From contig JACPDN010000011.1 of assembly GCA_016183985.1 (NCBI GenBank), positions 62,001 to 126,000 of the forward strand: 64,000 bases of DNA, written 5' to 3'. Below, in pieces: positions 8,843-17,725 of this stretch. Made by a program: the position numbers and the translations under genes. The notes under the pieces were generated by a model, which searched no databases, was not told the DNA's origin, and worked only from the letters and a program-made list of their open reading frames with translations. Every line of letters starts with the position of its first letter. The first letter of the stretch is position 1. This stretch comes from Pseudomonadota bacterium (GTDB lineage: Bacteria > Pseudomonadota > Alphaproteobacteria > Dongiales > Dongiaceae).

Positions 8843-8979
8843 ACGTTTTTGGCCCAAAACTTTGTGCCAATTGAATTGGACCCGCTGCCGCTTGTTTATT
8901 TTCTTTAGCGTGATAATGTCCGGCCATCCATCCGGTCCGGCCCCGGGGAGGGCGCCGGCAAAGCTGAAGGAAAACCGCT

Positions 8980-10338
8980 ATGTCCAACCGCACCGCGAAG
9001 TCATTCGAGGCGACCCAGTTCAAGCCGTCACCGAACAACCTCGAAGCCTTCTTCATGCCGTTCACCTCGAATCGGCACTTCAAGGCCAATCCGCGCCTGT
9101 TCGTGAAGGCCGAGGGGATGCACTTCACCAATATCGAAGGCAAGCAGGTCTTGGATGCGACCGCCGGCCTCTGGTGTGTGAGCGCCGGCCATGGCCGCAA
9201 GGAAATCTCGGAAGCCGTTTCGCGCCAAATCGTCGAGATGGACTATTCCCCGCCCTTCCAGATGGGCCACCCGGCGGCGTTTGAGCTGGCTTCGCGTGTC
9301 GCTGCCCTCGCTCCGACCGGTCTCGATCATGTGTTCTTCACCAATTCCGGTTCTGAATCGGTCGACACCGCGCTGAAGATGGCCTTGGCCTATCAGCGCG
9401 CCAAGGGCCAGGGCACGCGCACCCGCTTGATCGGCCGCGAGCGCGGCTATCACGGTGTCGGCTTCGGCGGCATCTCGGTCGGCGGCATGGTCAATAACCG
9501 TAAATGGTTCGGTACCGCCCTGGGTGGCGTCGATCACCTGCCGCACACCTACAATGCCAAGGAAACGGCCTATTCGAAGGGCCAGCCGAGCTGGGGCGCG
9601 CATTTGGCCGATGACCTGGAGCGCTTGGTGGCCCTCCACGACGCCAGCCAAATTGCGGCCGTCATCGTCGAGCCGGTTGCCGGTTCAACGGGCGTGCTCA
9701 TTCCGCCGAAGGGCTATCTCGAGAAGCTGCGCGAGATCTGCACTAAGCACGGCATCGTGCTGATTTTCGACGAAGTCATCACCGGCTTTGGCCGTCTTGG
9801 CACCAATTTCGGTTCCGATTACTTCGGCGTGACACCGGACATCATCACCTGCGCCAAGGGCCTTACCAATGGCTCGATCCCGATGGGTGGCGTCATTGTC
9901 TCCAAAGACATCTACGATACCTTCTGCAACTCGGCCGCCGAACACGCGATCGAGCTGTTCCACGGCTATACCTATTCGGCCCACCCGGTCGCCTGCGCCG
10001 CGGGCCTTGCCGTGCTCGACATCTATAAGAACGAGGGTCTGTTCGACCGCGTGAAGGATCTCAGCCCCTATTGGGAGAACGCGATCCACAGCCTCAAGGG
10101 CACCAAGCACGTCACGGATCTGCGCAATATCGGACTTGTCGGCGCGATTGAACTGGAATCGCGTCCGGGCAAGCCGGGTGCCCGCGCCTTCGAAGCCTTC
10201 CTGAAGGCCTATGAGAAGGGCGTGCTGATCCGCGTCACCGGCGACATCATCGCCATGTCGCCGCCCTTCATCGTCGAGAAGAGCCATATCGACCAGGCCG
10301 TCTCGGTCTTGGCCGACGTTCTGAAAACCATCGATTAA
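8980..10338 (+). CDS. Omega-amino acid (beta-alanine/putrescine-type):pyruvate aminotransferase, class III
   Basis: 452-residue PLP enzyme. Conserved parts: YSPPFQMGHPAAFELA, FFTNSGSESVDTALKMA, GRERGYHGVGFGGISVGGMVNNRKWF, the cofactor Asp in LIFDEVITGFGR, and the PLP lysine in CAKGLTNGSIPMGG. This pattern is that of omega-amino-acid:pyruvate transaminase (beta-alanine, taurine or diamine donors; alanine as product). Ribosome site AAGGAAAA lies upstream. It is followed by alanine dehydrogenase, which would regenerate pyruvate from the alanine product, and faced by a PuuR-like regulator. Confidence 0.88.
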   Translation: MSNRTAKSFEATQFKPSPNNLEAFFMPFTSNRHFKANPRLFVKAEGMHFTNIEGKQVLDATAGLWCVSAGHGRKEISEAVSRQIVEMDYSPPFQMGHPAAFELASRVAALAPTGLDHVFFTNSGSESVDTALKMALAYQRAKGQGTRTRLIGRERGYHGVGFGGISVGGMVNNRKWFGTALGGVDHLPHTYNAKETAYSKGQPSWGAHLADDLERLVALHDASQIAAVIVEPVAGSTGVLIPPKGYLEKLREICTKHGIVLIFDEVITGFGRLGTNFGSDYFGVTPDIITCAKGLTNGSIPMGGVIVSKDIYDTFCNSAAEHAIELFHGYTYSAHPVACAAGLAVLDIYKNEGLFDRVKDLSPYWENAIHSLKGTKHVTDLRNIGLVGAIELESRPGKPGARAFEAFLKAYEKGVLIRVTGDIIAMSPPFIVEKSHIDQAVSVLADVLKTID

Positions 10339-10350
10339 TCAAGCATCTGA

Positions 10351-10392
10351 CGCACCGGCTGCCCCCGAAACGGGCCAGCCGGTGCGTTTCTT
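10351..10392 (+). terminator. Intrinsic terminator/attenuator between aminotransferase and ald
   Basis: Perfect 11-bp stem CGCACCGGCTG / CAGCCGGTGCG followed directly by TTTCTT. Only 14 bp separate the U-run from the ald ATG, leaving no room for a new promoter. Downstream expression must therefore come from read-through or from a promoter inside the aminotransferase gene. Confidence 0.7.
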
Positions 10393-10406
10393 ATTGGAGA
10401 AGACCC

Positions 10407-11525
10407 ATGCTTATCGGCGTTCCTAAGGAAATCAAGAACCACGAGTATCGCGTCGGCCTGGTGCCTGCCAGCGTGCGCGAGCTCGTTCACAACGGCCACA
10501 AGGTGCTCATCGAAACCGGTGCCGGCGAAGGCATCGGCCTGGATGACCGCGCCTATAAGGCGGCTGGCGCCGCCATCGCCAAATCGGCCGAAGACGTCTT
10601 TGCGAAAGCCGAGATGGTCGTGAAGGTGAAGGAGCCGCAGCCCAAGGAGACGAAGATGCTCCGCAAGGGCCAGATCCTTTACACCTATCTGCATCTGGCG
10701 CCGGATCCCGTTCAAACTGAAGGTTTGATCAAGTCGGGCTGCACCGCGATCGCTTATGAAACCATCACCAGCCCCCGCGGTGGCTTGCCGCTGCTGGCGC
10801 CGATGTCGGAAGTCGCCGGCCGCATGTCGGTCCAGGTCGGTGCCCACTATCTCGAAAAGGCCCAGGGCGGCGCCGGCATTCTGCTGGGCGGCGTGCCGGG
10901 CGTGCTGCCGGCCAAGGTCGTCGTCATTGGTGGCGGCGTCTCGGGCACCAATGCCATCCGCATGGCGATGGGCATGGAAGCCAATGTGACGGTCATCGAT
11001 CGTTCGGTCGATCGCCTGCGTCAGCTCGACGAAATCTTCGGCAGCAAGGTCTATACCTGCTACTCGACGCTCGATGCGATCGAAGAGCACGTGACCAGTG
11101 CCGACCTCGTCATCGGCGCCGTGCTGGTGCCGGGCGCTGCGGCACCCAAGCTGGTCAGCCGCAAGATGATCAAGCAGATGCGTCCGGGTTCGGTCGTGGT
11201 GGATATCGCCATCGACCAGGGTGGCTGCTTCGAGACCTCGAAGGCCACCACGCACGCCGATCCGGTCTACAATGTCGACGGCGTCATCCATTATTGCGTC
11301 GCCAACATGCCGGGCGGCCTCAGCCGCACCTCGACCTTCGCGCTCAACAACGCCACCCTGCCCTTCGCCCTGGCGCTCGCCAACAAGGGTGCGAAGAAGG
11401 CGCTGGCCGACGATCCGCATCTCATGAACGGCCTCAACGTCCATGAAGGCAAGATCACCTACAAGGCGGTCGCGGACGATCTCAAGAAGAAGTACGTGCC
11501 GGCGGCGGAAGCCCTCGGCCTCTAA
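10407..11525 (+). CDS. ald: Alanine dehydrogenase
   Basis: 372 residues, the usual length for NAD-dependent L-alanine dehydrogenase (alanine + NAD to pyruvate + ammonia + NADH). It begins [20 protein letters not shown], the AlaDh/PNT N-terminal signature, with the conserved KVKEPQ lysine region, and has the Rossmann motif [17 protein letters not shown] at about residue 170-185. Ribosome site GGAGA 7 nt before ATG. Directly downstream of a pyruvate-dependent omega transaminase, it closes a pyruvate/alanine cycle that drives deamination. Confidence 0.96.
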   Translation: MLIGVPKEIKNHEYRVGLVPASVRELVHNGHKVLIETGAGEGIGLDDRAYKAAGAAIAKSAEDVFAKAEMVVKVKEPQPKETKMLRKGQILYTYLHLAPDPVQTEGLIKSGCTAIAYETITSPRGGLPLLAPMSEVAGRMSVQVGAHYLEKAQGGAGILLGGVPGVLPAKVVVIGGGVSGTNAIRMAMGMEANVTVIDRSVDRLRQLDEIFGSKVYTCYSTLDAIEEHVTSADLVIGAVLVPGAAAPKLVSRKMIKQMRPGSVVVDIAIDQGGCFETSKATTHADPVYNVDGVIHYCVANMPGGLSRTSTFALNNATLPFALALANKGAKKALADDPHLMNGLNVHEGKITYKAVADDLKKKYVPAAEALGL

Positions 11526-11551
11526 GACGGCATAAGTCCTAAGAAACGAAG

Positions 11552-11585
11552 ACGGCGGGACCGCAAGGCTCCGCCGTTTTTGTTT
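11552..11585 (+). terminator. Intrinsic terminator after ald
   Basis: Stem ACGGCGG / CCGCCGT (7 bp) with a 12-nt loop, followed by TTTTTGTTTT. It sits between the convergent ald and VOC genes, immediately at the VOC stop codon. Confidence 0.75.
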
Positions 11586-12020
11586 TCAGCTAAGTGTGAT
11601 GCCGCCATCGGCACTCAATGGGAAGAACGGGTTCCATGCCAATTCCCAGATATGCCCCTCCGGATCGGCGAAGTAGCCGGAATAACCACCCCAGAAAACA
11701 TCCTCCGGCTTCTTCAGCAGTTTGGCGCCGGCCGCCAGCGCCTTTTCCATTGCGGTATCGACGGCCTCCTTCGATTCGAGATTCTGCGCCAATGTAATGC
11801 CGCTGAATCCCGAACCTGCGTCCGCAAGATGCGCATCCTCGGCCAGGGATTTGCGGCTGAACAGTGCGAGGCCCACGCCCCCTGCCAACTGAATGAACAC
11901 GACTTGATCATTGCCCGCCCCGGAAACCTTCCAGCCGAGGCCCGCTTCATAAAAGCGTCTCGCACGCGCGAGATCATTGACACCCAGCGTGATGAGACTG
12001 ACTCGCGGCTTCATTGACAT
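11586..12020 (-). CDS. VOC-family (glyoxalase/bleomycin-resistance-like) protein
   Basis: 144-residue protein with two beta-alpha-beta-beta-beta modules of the vicinal-oxygen-chelate fold: SLITLGVNDLARARRFYEAGLGWK at the N-terminus and GYSGYFADPEGHIWELAWNP at the C-terminus, where the last Glu is a common metal ligand. Start has AAGGAAG upstream. Such proteins bind or transform small molecules (glyoxalase, dioxygenase or resistance); which one cannot be told here. It is single, convergent with ald. Confidence 0.8.
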   Translation of the reverse strand: MSMKPRVSLITLGVNDLARARRFYEAGLGWKVSGAGNDQVVFIQLAGGVGLALFSRKSLAEDAHLADAGSGFSGITLAQNLESKEAVDTAMEKALAAGAKLLKKPEDVFWGGYSGYFADPEGHIWELAWNPFFPLSADGGITLS

Positions 12021-12204
12021 CGCTGTCTTCCTTCACAATTGGACAGTTAATAATCTTTGTCCACGCGTTGCGCGCCGCGCATGGCGGCCCGGCTTGGACA
12101 AAATGCCCGGTTTGGGCTAGTTTCTGCCTCGCATTGCCGGCTTTTTCTGACCGGCGCCAAAGGTCATATGCGACCATCACATTTGCTATATATGGTTCTT
12201 TATC

Positions 12205-13554
12205 ATGAAGTATTTAGACGATTGGATCGGTGAACGGAAAGTGGATGAGGTTGAATGCCTCGTCCCCGATATGAACGGTATCCCGCGCGGCAAGATCCTC
12301 CCCGCGACCAAGTTCATGAAAGGCGTGCGCGATGACGGTCTGCGCCTGCCCAGCTCCGTATTCCTCCAGACCGTGACCGGAGATTATCCGGATATCGATG
12401 AAGACGACATCGGCTCCTTCCAGGATCCGGACGTCTATCTGCGTCCGGATCCGAATACCATTCGCGTCGTTCCGTGGTACCAGGATCCGACGGCACAAGT
12501 CATTCACGACTGCTTTGACGTCAACGACAAGCCGGTCGAGCACGCCTCGCGCTATGTGCTGAAGCGGGTGCTGGAACTCTATGACGATAAGGGCTGGAAG
12601 CCGGTCGTGGCGCCGGAGCTCGAGTTCTATCTGGTGCAGGTCAACACGGACCCCGATCTGCCGCTCCTGCCGCCGATCGGCAAGTCAGGCCGCGCGGAAA
12701 CAGGCAGTCAGGCCTACGGCATCGACGCCGTCAACGATTTCGACCACATCTTCGAGGACGTCTACGATTACTGCGAGCGCTCGGAGATCGACGTGGACAC
12801 GCTGGTCCATGAATCGGGTTCAGCCCAGATGGAGATCAACTTCAACCACGGCAACCCGCTAGAACTCGCCGATCAGGCCTTCCTGTTCAAGCGCACGGTC
12901 CGCCAGGCGGCGATGAAGCACGGCATTTACGCGACCTTCATGTCGAAGCCGCTGGCCAACCAGCCTGGGTCATCCATGCACATCCACCAATCGGTCGTGG
13001 AGAAGCGTACGGGCAAGACGTTATTCGCGGATTCAAAGGGGCGAGATTCCGCCCTTTTCCGCGCGCATGTCGCTGGCTTGCAGAAATACCTGCCGCAGCT
13101 GATCCCGATGCTGGCGCCGAATGTGAACTCCTATCGTCGCCTGCGCCCGCAATTCGACGCGCCGATCAATGTGCAATGGGGCGTCGACAACCGCTCCTGC
13201 GGTCTGCGTGTGCCGGTGTCGAGTGGCCCGGGTCGCCGTATCGAAAACCGCCTTGCCGGTGCCGACGCGAACCCGTACCTCGCCATGGCGGCTTCGCTCG
13301 CCGCAGGCTATCTGGGCATGACCGAGCGCCTAAAGCCGACCAACCAGATCACTGGTAGCGCCTATCGCATGGCCCATACGTTGCCGAAGACGGCGCAGGA
13401 GGCCTTGCAACGTTTCATGGCCTGCAAGCCGATCCGCCCCCTTCTTGGCGAGAAATTCATCAAGGCGCTGTGGATCGTCAAGATGGCTGAGATCGAGGCC
13501 TATCAGAACGTCATCAGCTCGTGGGAACGCGAGCATCTTCTGCTCAACGTCTGA
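12205..13554 (+). CDS. Glutamine-synthetase-family gamma-glutamylpolyamine synthetase, PuuA-like
   Basis: 449-residue ATP-dependent ligase of the GlnA fold. Metal and substrate motifs: ELEFYL near 134, SGSAQMEINF, GSSMHIHQS (ATP and metal), NRSCGLRVP and ENRLAGADANPYLAMAA. The short N-terminal domain and absence of the adenylylation-loop sequence of housekeeping GlnA fit the PuuA/GlnA2-GlnA3 type that glutamylates putrescine or spermidine. No obvious Shine-Dalgarno lies before the ATG (context TATATATGGTTCTTTATC). Flanked by two diamine-type aminotransferases, which supports a polyamine role. A PuuD-like amidohydrolase is not nearby. Confidence 0.85.
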   Translation: MKYLDDWIGERKVDEVECLVPDMNGIPRGKILPATKFMKGVRDDGLRLPSSVFLQTVTGDYPDIDEDDIGSFQDPDVYLRPDPNTIRVVPWYQDPTAQVIHDCFDVNDKPVEHASRYVLKRVLELYDDKGWKPVVAPELEFYLVQVNTDPDLPLLPPIGKSGRAETGSQAYGIDAVNDFDHIFEDVYDYCERSEIDVDTLVHESGSAQMEINFNHGNPLELADQAFLFKRTVRQAAMKHGIYATFMSKPLANQPGSSMHIHQSVVEKRTGKTLFADSKGRDSALFRAHVAGLQKYLPQLIPMLAPNVNSYRRLRPQFDAPINVQWGVDNRSCGLRVPVSSGPGRRIENRLAGADANPYLAMAASLAAGYLGMTERLKPTNQITGSAYRMAHTLPKTAQEALQRFMACKPIRPLLGEKFIKALWIVKMAEIEAYQNVISSWEREHLLLNV

Positions 13555-13589
13555 AGAATGAACAACAAGACTGGCAAAGCTCTGATCAG

Positions 13590-13627
13590 CACTGCCGCCT
13601 CCATTGAGGCGGCAGTGAGCCGGTTTT
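13590..13627 (+). terminator. Intrinsic terminator after PuuA-like gene
   Basis: Perfect 12-bp stem CACTGCCGCCTC / GAGGCGGCAGTG around a CATT loop, followed after a short AGCCGG by TTTT. The next gene starts about 105 bp further on, enough for its own promoter. Confidence 0.6.
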
Positions 13628-13732
13628 CCCGGCGCAAGGAGATCCTCATCCTGACGGCGCGCGTGAATTTCAATCCGTGAAGGTCGATGTCGCATCTTTC
13701 GGCATCAACCAAATCACATTGAGGAATTCATC

Positions 13733-15103
13733 ATGACCGCACAAGCCAAGCGCAACAGCACCGCCGAATGGCAGGCCCAGGACCGCAAGCACCTTCATCC
13801 TTTCACCGATCATGCCGAACTCGGCCGCATCGGCGCCAAGGTCATCACCAAGGCCGAGGGCACCTATCTCTTCGATTCAGACGGCCACAAGATCCTCGAT
13901 GCTTTCGCGGGTCTCTGGTGCGTCAATGTCGGCTATGGCCGCAAGTCGATTGCAGACGTGGCGCACGCTCAGTTGCTGGAACTGCCCTACTACAACACCT
14001 TCTTCAAGACGACGCACCCGCCGGTGGCCGAGCTTTCCAAGCTCCTCGTTGAGATGACGCCGAAGCAGTTCAATCACGTCTTCTACGGCCTCTCCGGCTC
14101 GGACGCGAACGACACCATCGTCCGCATGGTTCGCTCCTATTGGAATCTCAAGAAGCAGCCGAAGAAGAAGACCATCATCAGCCGTTGGAACGGCTATCAT
14201 GGTTCGACCATGGTGGCGGCAAGCCTCGGCGGCATGAACTATATGCATGAACTGGCGGACCTACCGCTGCCCGGCCATGCCCATATCAAGCAGCCCTATT
14301 GGTACGGCGAAGGCGGATCGCAGACGCCGGAGGAATTCGGCCTTGCCGCGGCGAAGCTTCTTGAAGACAAGATTCTGGAGCTTGGCGCCGAGAATGTCGC
14401 CGCCTTCATCGGCGAACCCATCCAGGGCGCCGGCGGCGTCATCATTCCGCCGTCGACCTATTGGCCGGAAGTGCAGAAGATCTGCAAGAAGTACGATCTT
14501 CTGCTGATCGCCGATGAAGTGATTTGCGGCTTCGGCCGTACCGGCTATATGTTCGCCTCCGAGCCGTTCAAGATCGAAGCCGATTTCATGACCCTCGCGA
14601 AGGGCTTGACCTCCGGCTACATGCCGCTCTCGGCCATCATGGTCGCGGATCGCGTGGCCGAAGTTCTGAACGCGTTCGGCGACTTCAACCACGGCTTCAC
14701 CTATTCCGGTCACCCGGTCTCCTGCGCCGTAGCGATCGAGAACATCCGCATCATCCGTGAAGAGAAGATGGTCGAGACCGTCCATAACGAGACCGGCCCC
14801 TATCTCGCCAAGCGTTTGGAAGAGTTCAAGGACCACCCGCTGGTCGGCGAAGTGCGTTCGATGGGCTTCGTCGGCGCCATCGAACTGGTGAAGGACAAGA
14901 AGACCCACAAGACCTTCGAGCCGGTGGGCAAGGTCGGCACGATCTGCCGCGATCACTGCGTGAAGAATAACCTCATCATGCGGGCGACGCGCGATACCAT
15001 GCTGCTCTCGCCGCCCTTGATGTGGAACAAGGGCCATATCGATGAGTTCATGAAGATCACCAAGGTCGCGCTCGACGCGACGGCGAAAGACGTCGGCCTC
15101 TAG
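13733..15103 (+). CDS. Putrescine-pyruvate aminotransferase-like, SpuC type, class III
   Basis: 456-residue PLP aminotransferase. Diagnostic stretches are HLHPFTDHAELGRIGAKVITKAEG, YHGSTMVAASLGGMNYMHELADLPLPG, the cofactor Asp in LLIADEVICGFGRTG, and PLP lysine in TLAKGLTSGYMPLSA. These are close to SpuC-type putrescine/spermidine aminotransferases of Pseudomonas, which use pyruvate as acceptor. Ribosome site GAGGA 7 nt before ATG. It may share control with the upstream PuuA-like gene, giving transamination and glutamylation routes for polyamines side by side. Confidence 0.87.
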   Translation: MTAQAKRNSTAEWQAQDRKHLHPFTDHAELGRIGAKVITKAEGTYLFDSDGHKILDAFAGLWCVNVGYGRKSIADVAHAQLLELPYYNTFFKTTHPPVAELSKLLVEMTPKQFNHVFYGLSGSDANDTIVRMVRSYWNLKKQPKKKTIISRWNGYHGSTMVAASLGGMNYMHELADLPLPGHAHIKQPYWYGEGGSQTPEEFGLAAAKLLEDKILELGAENVAAFIGEPIQGAGGVIIPPSTYWPEVQKICKKYDLLLIADEVICGFGRTGYMFASEPFKIEADFMTLAKGLTSGYMPLSAIMVADRVAEVLNAFGDFNHGFTYSGHPVSCAVAIENIRIIREEKMVETVHNETGPYLAKRLEEFKDHPLVGEVRSMGFVGAIELVKDKKTHKTFEPVGKVGTICRDHCVKNNLIMRATRDTMLLSPPLMWNKGHIDEFMKITKVALDATAKDVGL

Positions 15104-15127
15104 CGCCGGATCTGACGGTAAACCGAG

Positions 15128-15164
15128 AGCCCGCCCGGTGAAGCACCGAGCGGGCTTTTCTTTT
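15128..15164 (+). terminator. Intrinsic terminator after SpuC-like gene
   Basis: Outer stem AGCCCGC / GCGGGCT with inner CGGTG / CACCG and AAG loop, followed by TTTTCTTTT. It closes the amine-catabolic region before the convergent esterase gene. Confidence 0.85.
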
Positions 15165-15184
15165 GCGCCAGATGATAGTGCAGA

Positions 15185-16486
15185 TCACATCGACGGCGGA
15201 GCGAACTTTAGGCGTAGAATCTTGGTCGTGCTCTTGCCGTCGATCCCGAAATCATCGTCGTTGATGAGGACGAGCGTGTCCGGGGCGATGATCGAGACGC
15301 CCTCGACCTTCGCCGGCACGTCCTTCATGTCGCTGCTGTCGAACCAGAGCGTCTTGGTGAGTGGCTTCACCTCGGTCTTGGCAAGGTCGGCTTGCTCAAG
15401 GCTGGGGCTGGTGGCGACATCGTCCCAGGCGGTGCCGAGGATGTTGCTGCCGGTCGAGAGATCGACCAGTTGCAGCTTGGTCGTCTTGGCGATGCGCTCG
15501 AGCACGACGAGCTTGTCGGCACCGACCGCAGTGATTTCCGATAGGCGGACGTCCGATTGCTTCTCGGCCTTCTTGTCGGCCTTGAAGGTGGTGTGTGGAT
15601 CGAGCAGGAAGACGAATTCACCGACGGCCTGGCCAGTCTCGGTATCTATCTTGAGGATGCGGGTCGCGTTCGCTTTTTTGTAGGCGTCGGCATCCGGGTT
15701 GGCGAGCGGGTTCTGCATCAGGCCGTAGAGGAATTTTTCATCCGGCGAGACGGCAACGCCTTCCATGCCGCGATTGAGCTGGCGCTTGGCGAGGATCGCC
15801 GGCAGCGTGCCGCTGATCTTGTAAGTGGCACCGGCATAGTCATCTTCCGTCCCTTGCGGCACGAGGCGTTCGATGATCTTGCCATCGGCGGCCGCATGAA
15901 CGAGGCTGGGGCCGTATTCATCCGAGATCCAGAAGCTGCCGTCCGAGAGACGCACAAGGCCTTCGGTATCGAGGCCGTTGGGATCGAACTCGACCGGCTT
16001 GCCGTCCTTGTCATAGGCATGCTCGGTCTTGGCGACCTTCAGCGGATTGGGCAGGCCCGAGATCGGCTTGCCGCTCGCATCGCTGAGCTTGATCATTTCC
16101 TTGACGGCGAACTTGCCGCCCTCACCAAGCTCCAGACGCTGGATCGTCGGCACGAAGTCGGGTTGCGGGAAGACCTTGGCGCTCTTATCGCCGGCGCACA
16201 TCTTGTTGAAATCGGCACCCAGCAATTCCTCGGCCTCGGCGCAATCGATGTTCGGGCCGCGATCGGTGATCGAATAGAAGACATTGTCGGCATCTCCCGG
16301 CGCATGGAACAGCGCGCTGCCGACACCACGGCTCAGGTTCAGGAGCTTCGGCCCGGTCTGCACCGAACCCAGCGGCAGCGCCGGATCGTCGCTGGTGAAG
16401 ATTTCCGGTCCTTCGGCCTGGGCCATACCGGCCATCATGAGGGTGAAGAGCGAAACCAGGCCAAAGCGGCGAGCGAATCTGTTCAT
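15185..16486 (-). CDS. Exported esterase-like/phytase-like beta-propeller protein
   Basis: 433 residues. A Sec signal peptide is visible (FGLVSLFTLMMAGMAQA, cleavage after AQA). The mature part has features of the 'esterase-like activity of phytase' family (PF13449): FYSITDRGPNIDC, GLVRLSDGSFWISDEYGPSLVHAAADGKI, GMEGVAVSPDEKFLYGLMQNPL and TLVLINDDDFGIDGK. Probably periplasmic, acting on phosphate or acyl esters, but the true substrate is not established for this family. It stands alone between the SpuC-like gene and ruvX. Confidence 0.8.
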   Translation of the reverse strand: MNRFARRFGLVSLFTLMMAGMAQAEGPEIFTSDDPALPLGSVQTGPKLLNLSRGVGSALFHAPGDADNVFYSITDRGPNIDCAEAEELLGADFNKMCAGDKSAKVFPQPDFVPTIQRLELGEGGKFAVKEMIKLSDASGKPISGLPNPLKVAKTEHAYDKDGKPVEFDPNGLDTEGLVRLSDGSFWISDEYGPSLVHAAADGKIIERLVPQGTEDDYAGATYKISGTLPAILAKRQLNRGMEGVAVSPDEKFLYGLMQNPLANPDADAYKKANATRILKIDTETGQAVGEFVFLLDPHTTFKADKKAEKQSDVRLSEITAVGADKLVVLERIAKTTKLQLVDLSTGSNILGTAWDDVATSPSLEQADLAKTEVKPLTKTLWFDSSDMKDVPAKVEGVSIIAPDTLVLINDDDFGIDGKSTTKILRLKFAPPSM

Positions 16487-16577
16487 CGAGCAAGCTCCCT
16501 GTCACGCGTTACGATGCGATCGCGTAACAAGCATTTGTGACGATTGAGCGACCGTCGCGTGAAGCTGTGGCGACAGC

Positions 16578-17039
16578 TTACCGCCCGAGACTGTCGAGCG
16601 CTCCTTGCAGAATGAAGGCCGCTGCCGATTGATCGACGATCTTGGCGCGTTTGCCACGGCTGAGGTCGGCCGAAATCATATCCCGCGTCACGGCGACCGT
16701 TGATAGCCGCTCATCCCAGAACGCCATCGGCAGATCGCGTAGCTTAGCAAGATTATTGGCGAATTGCCGCACCGACTGGCAACGTGGCCCTTCCGAGCCA
16801 TCCATATTGAGCGGCAGGCCGATGACGAGGCCGCCTACTTGACGCTCATCGATCAGCTTCAGCAGCTGTTGTGAATCCTCGGTGAATTTCTTGCGCCGGA
16901 TTGTCGTGATCGGTGATGCGATCATATGACCGGGGTCGCCGACGGCGATGCCGATGGTCTTCTCGCCAAGATCCAGCCCCATCAATCGACCGCCACGCGG
17001 CAATGCCGCTTTGAGATCGGCGAGAGATGCAGCGATCAT
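16578..17039 (-). CDS. ruvX: Putative Holliday junction resolvase / pre-16S rRNA nuclease YqgF
   Basis: 153 residues with the YqgF RNase H-like fold: first strand GRLMGLDLGEKTIGIAVGD containing the catalytic Asp, VGGLVIGLPLNMDGSEG, the second acidic motif FWDERLSTVAV, and the final VDQSAAAFILQGALD. Essential in many bacteria, where it matures the 16S rRNA 5' end; resolvase activity is also reported. Length is standard. Leftward, just downstream of the flavin reductase gene by 46 bp. Confidence 0.93.
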   Translation of the reverse strand: MIAASLADLKAALPRGGRLMGLDLGEKTIGIAVGDPGHMIASPITTIRRKKFTEDSQQLLKLIDERQVGGLVIGLPLNMDGSEGPRCQSVRQFANNLAKLRDLPMAFWDERLSTVAVTRDMISADLSRGKRAKIVDQSAAAFILQGALDSLGR

Positions 17040-17085
17040 GGCAGCGATTCCGCGAGCATGCCGTAAAGCGCGTTATGCACTACTG

Positions 17086-17619
17086 TCAATCTTTGAGCGG
17101 GCCAGGCGCGAGATAGGTGCGATCGCAATAGACCAGCGGCCTCACATTGCGATGCACGGCGCCGACGACGCGACCGATGAAGATGGTGTGCGAGCCAGCC
17201 TCGACAATGTCGTGAATGACGCAATCGAGATTGGCAACGGCGTCGACCAGAGCCGGCGCCGTGGTCGTCAGATTGGTCCATTCGGCAGCCTCGAAGTCGA
17301 AGGGATGCCCGCTGCTGGGGCGGCCGGCAAAGGTATCGGCAAGACCGCTTTGCTCGGCAGACAGCGCGTTGATGCAGAAGACGCCGTTCTGGCGAATGAT
17401 CGCGACCGATGGGCTGCGGCGGTTGACGCAGGCAAGCAGCAATGGCGGCTCGGCCGAAACCGAGGTCATGGCGCTGACCGTAACGCCGGTACGGCCGGCG
17501 GGACCGTTCGAGGTCACCAGATTGACCGCGGCCGCCTGCACGCGCATTGCCCCGACGAAAGCGTCGATATCAACGCTGTCGGTCGAGTCCGCCGTGCTTT
17601 CGACCTTAACCGTGGCCAT
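17086..17619 (-). CDS. Flavin reductase domain protein (FMN-binding)
   Basis: About 177 residues. The start at 17619 (MATVKVEST) is preferred because GGAAGGA lies 8 nt before it; an ATG at 17637 has no such site. Flavin_Reduct-family features are FVGAMRVQAAAVNLVTSNGPAGRTGVTVSAMTSVSAEPPLLLACVNRRS, NGVFCINALS and LDCVIHDIVEAGSHTIFIGRVV. Such enzymes supply reduced FMN or FAD to two-component monooxygenases. The only HpaB-type monooxygenase in the window is 36 kb away, so a partnership is possible but not shown. Confidence 0.87.
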   Translation of the reverse strand: MATVKVESTADSTDSVDIDAFVGAMRVQAAAVNLVTSNGPAGRTGVTVSAMTSVSAEPPLLLACVNRRSPSVAIIRQNGVFCINALSAEQSGLADTFAGRPSSGHPFDFEAAEWTNLTTTAPALVDAVANLDCVIHDIVEAGSHTIFIGRVVGAVHRNVRPLVYCDRTYLAPGPLKD

Positions 17620-17725
17620 TAACTCAATCCTTCCCATGGCGATTCCTTAACGTTGAAATCGATCATGTGCGACAGTCTGCCGTAGGGGAAGGTATTTAGG
17701 AAATCGAATTCGTCGGGGGACGAGA

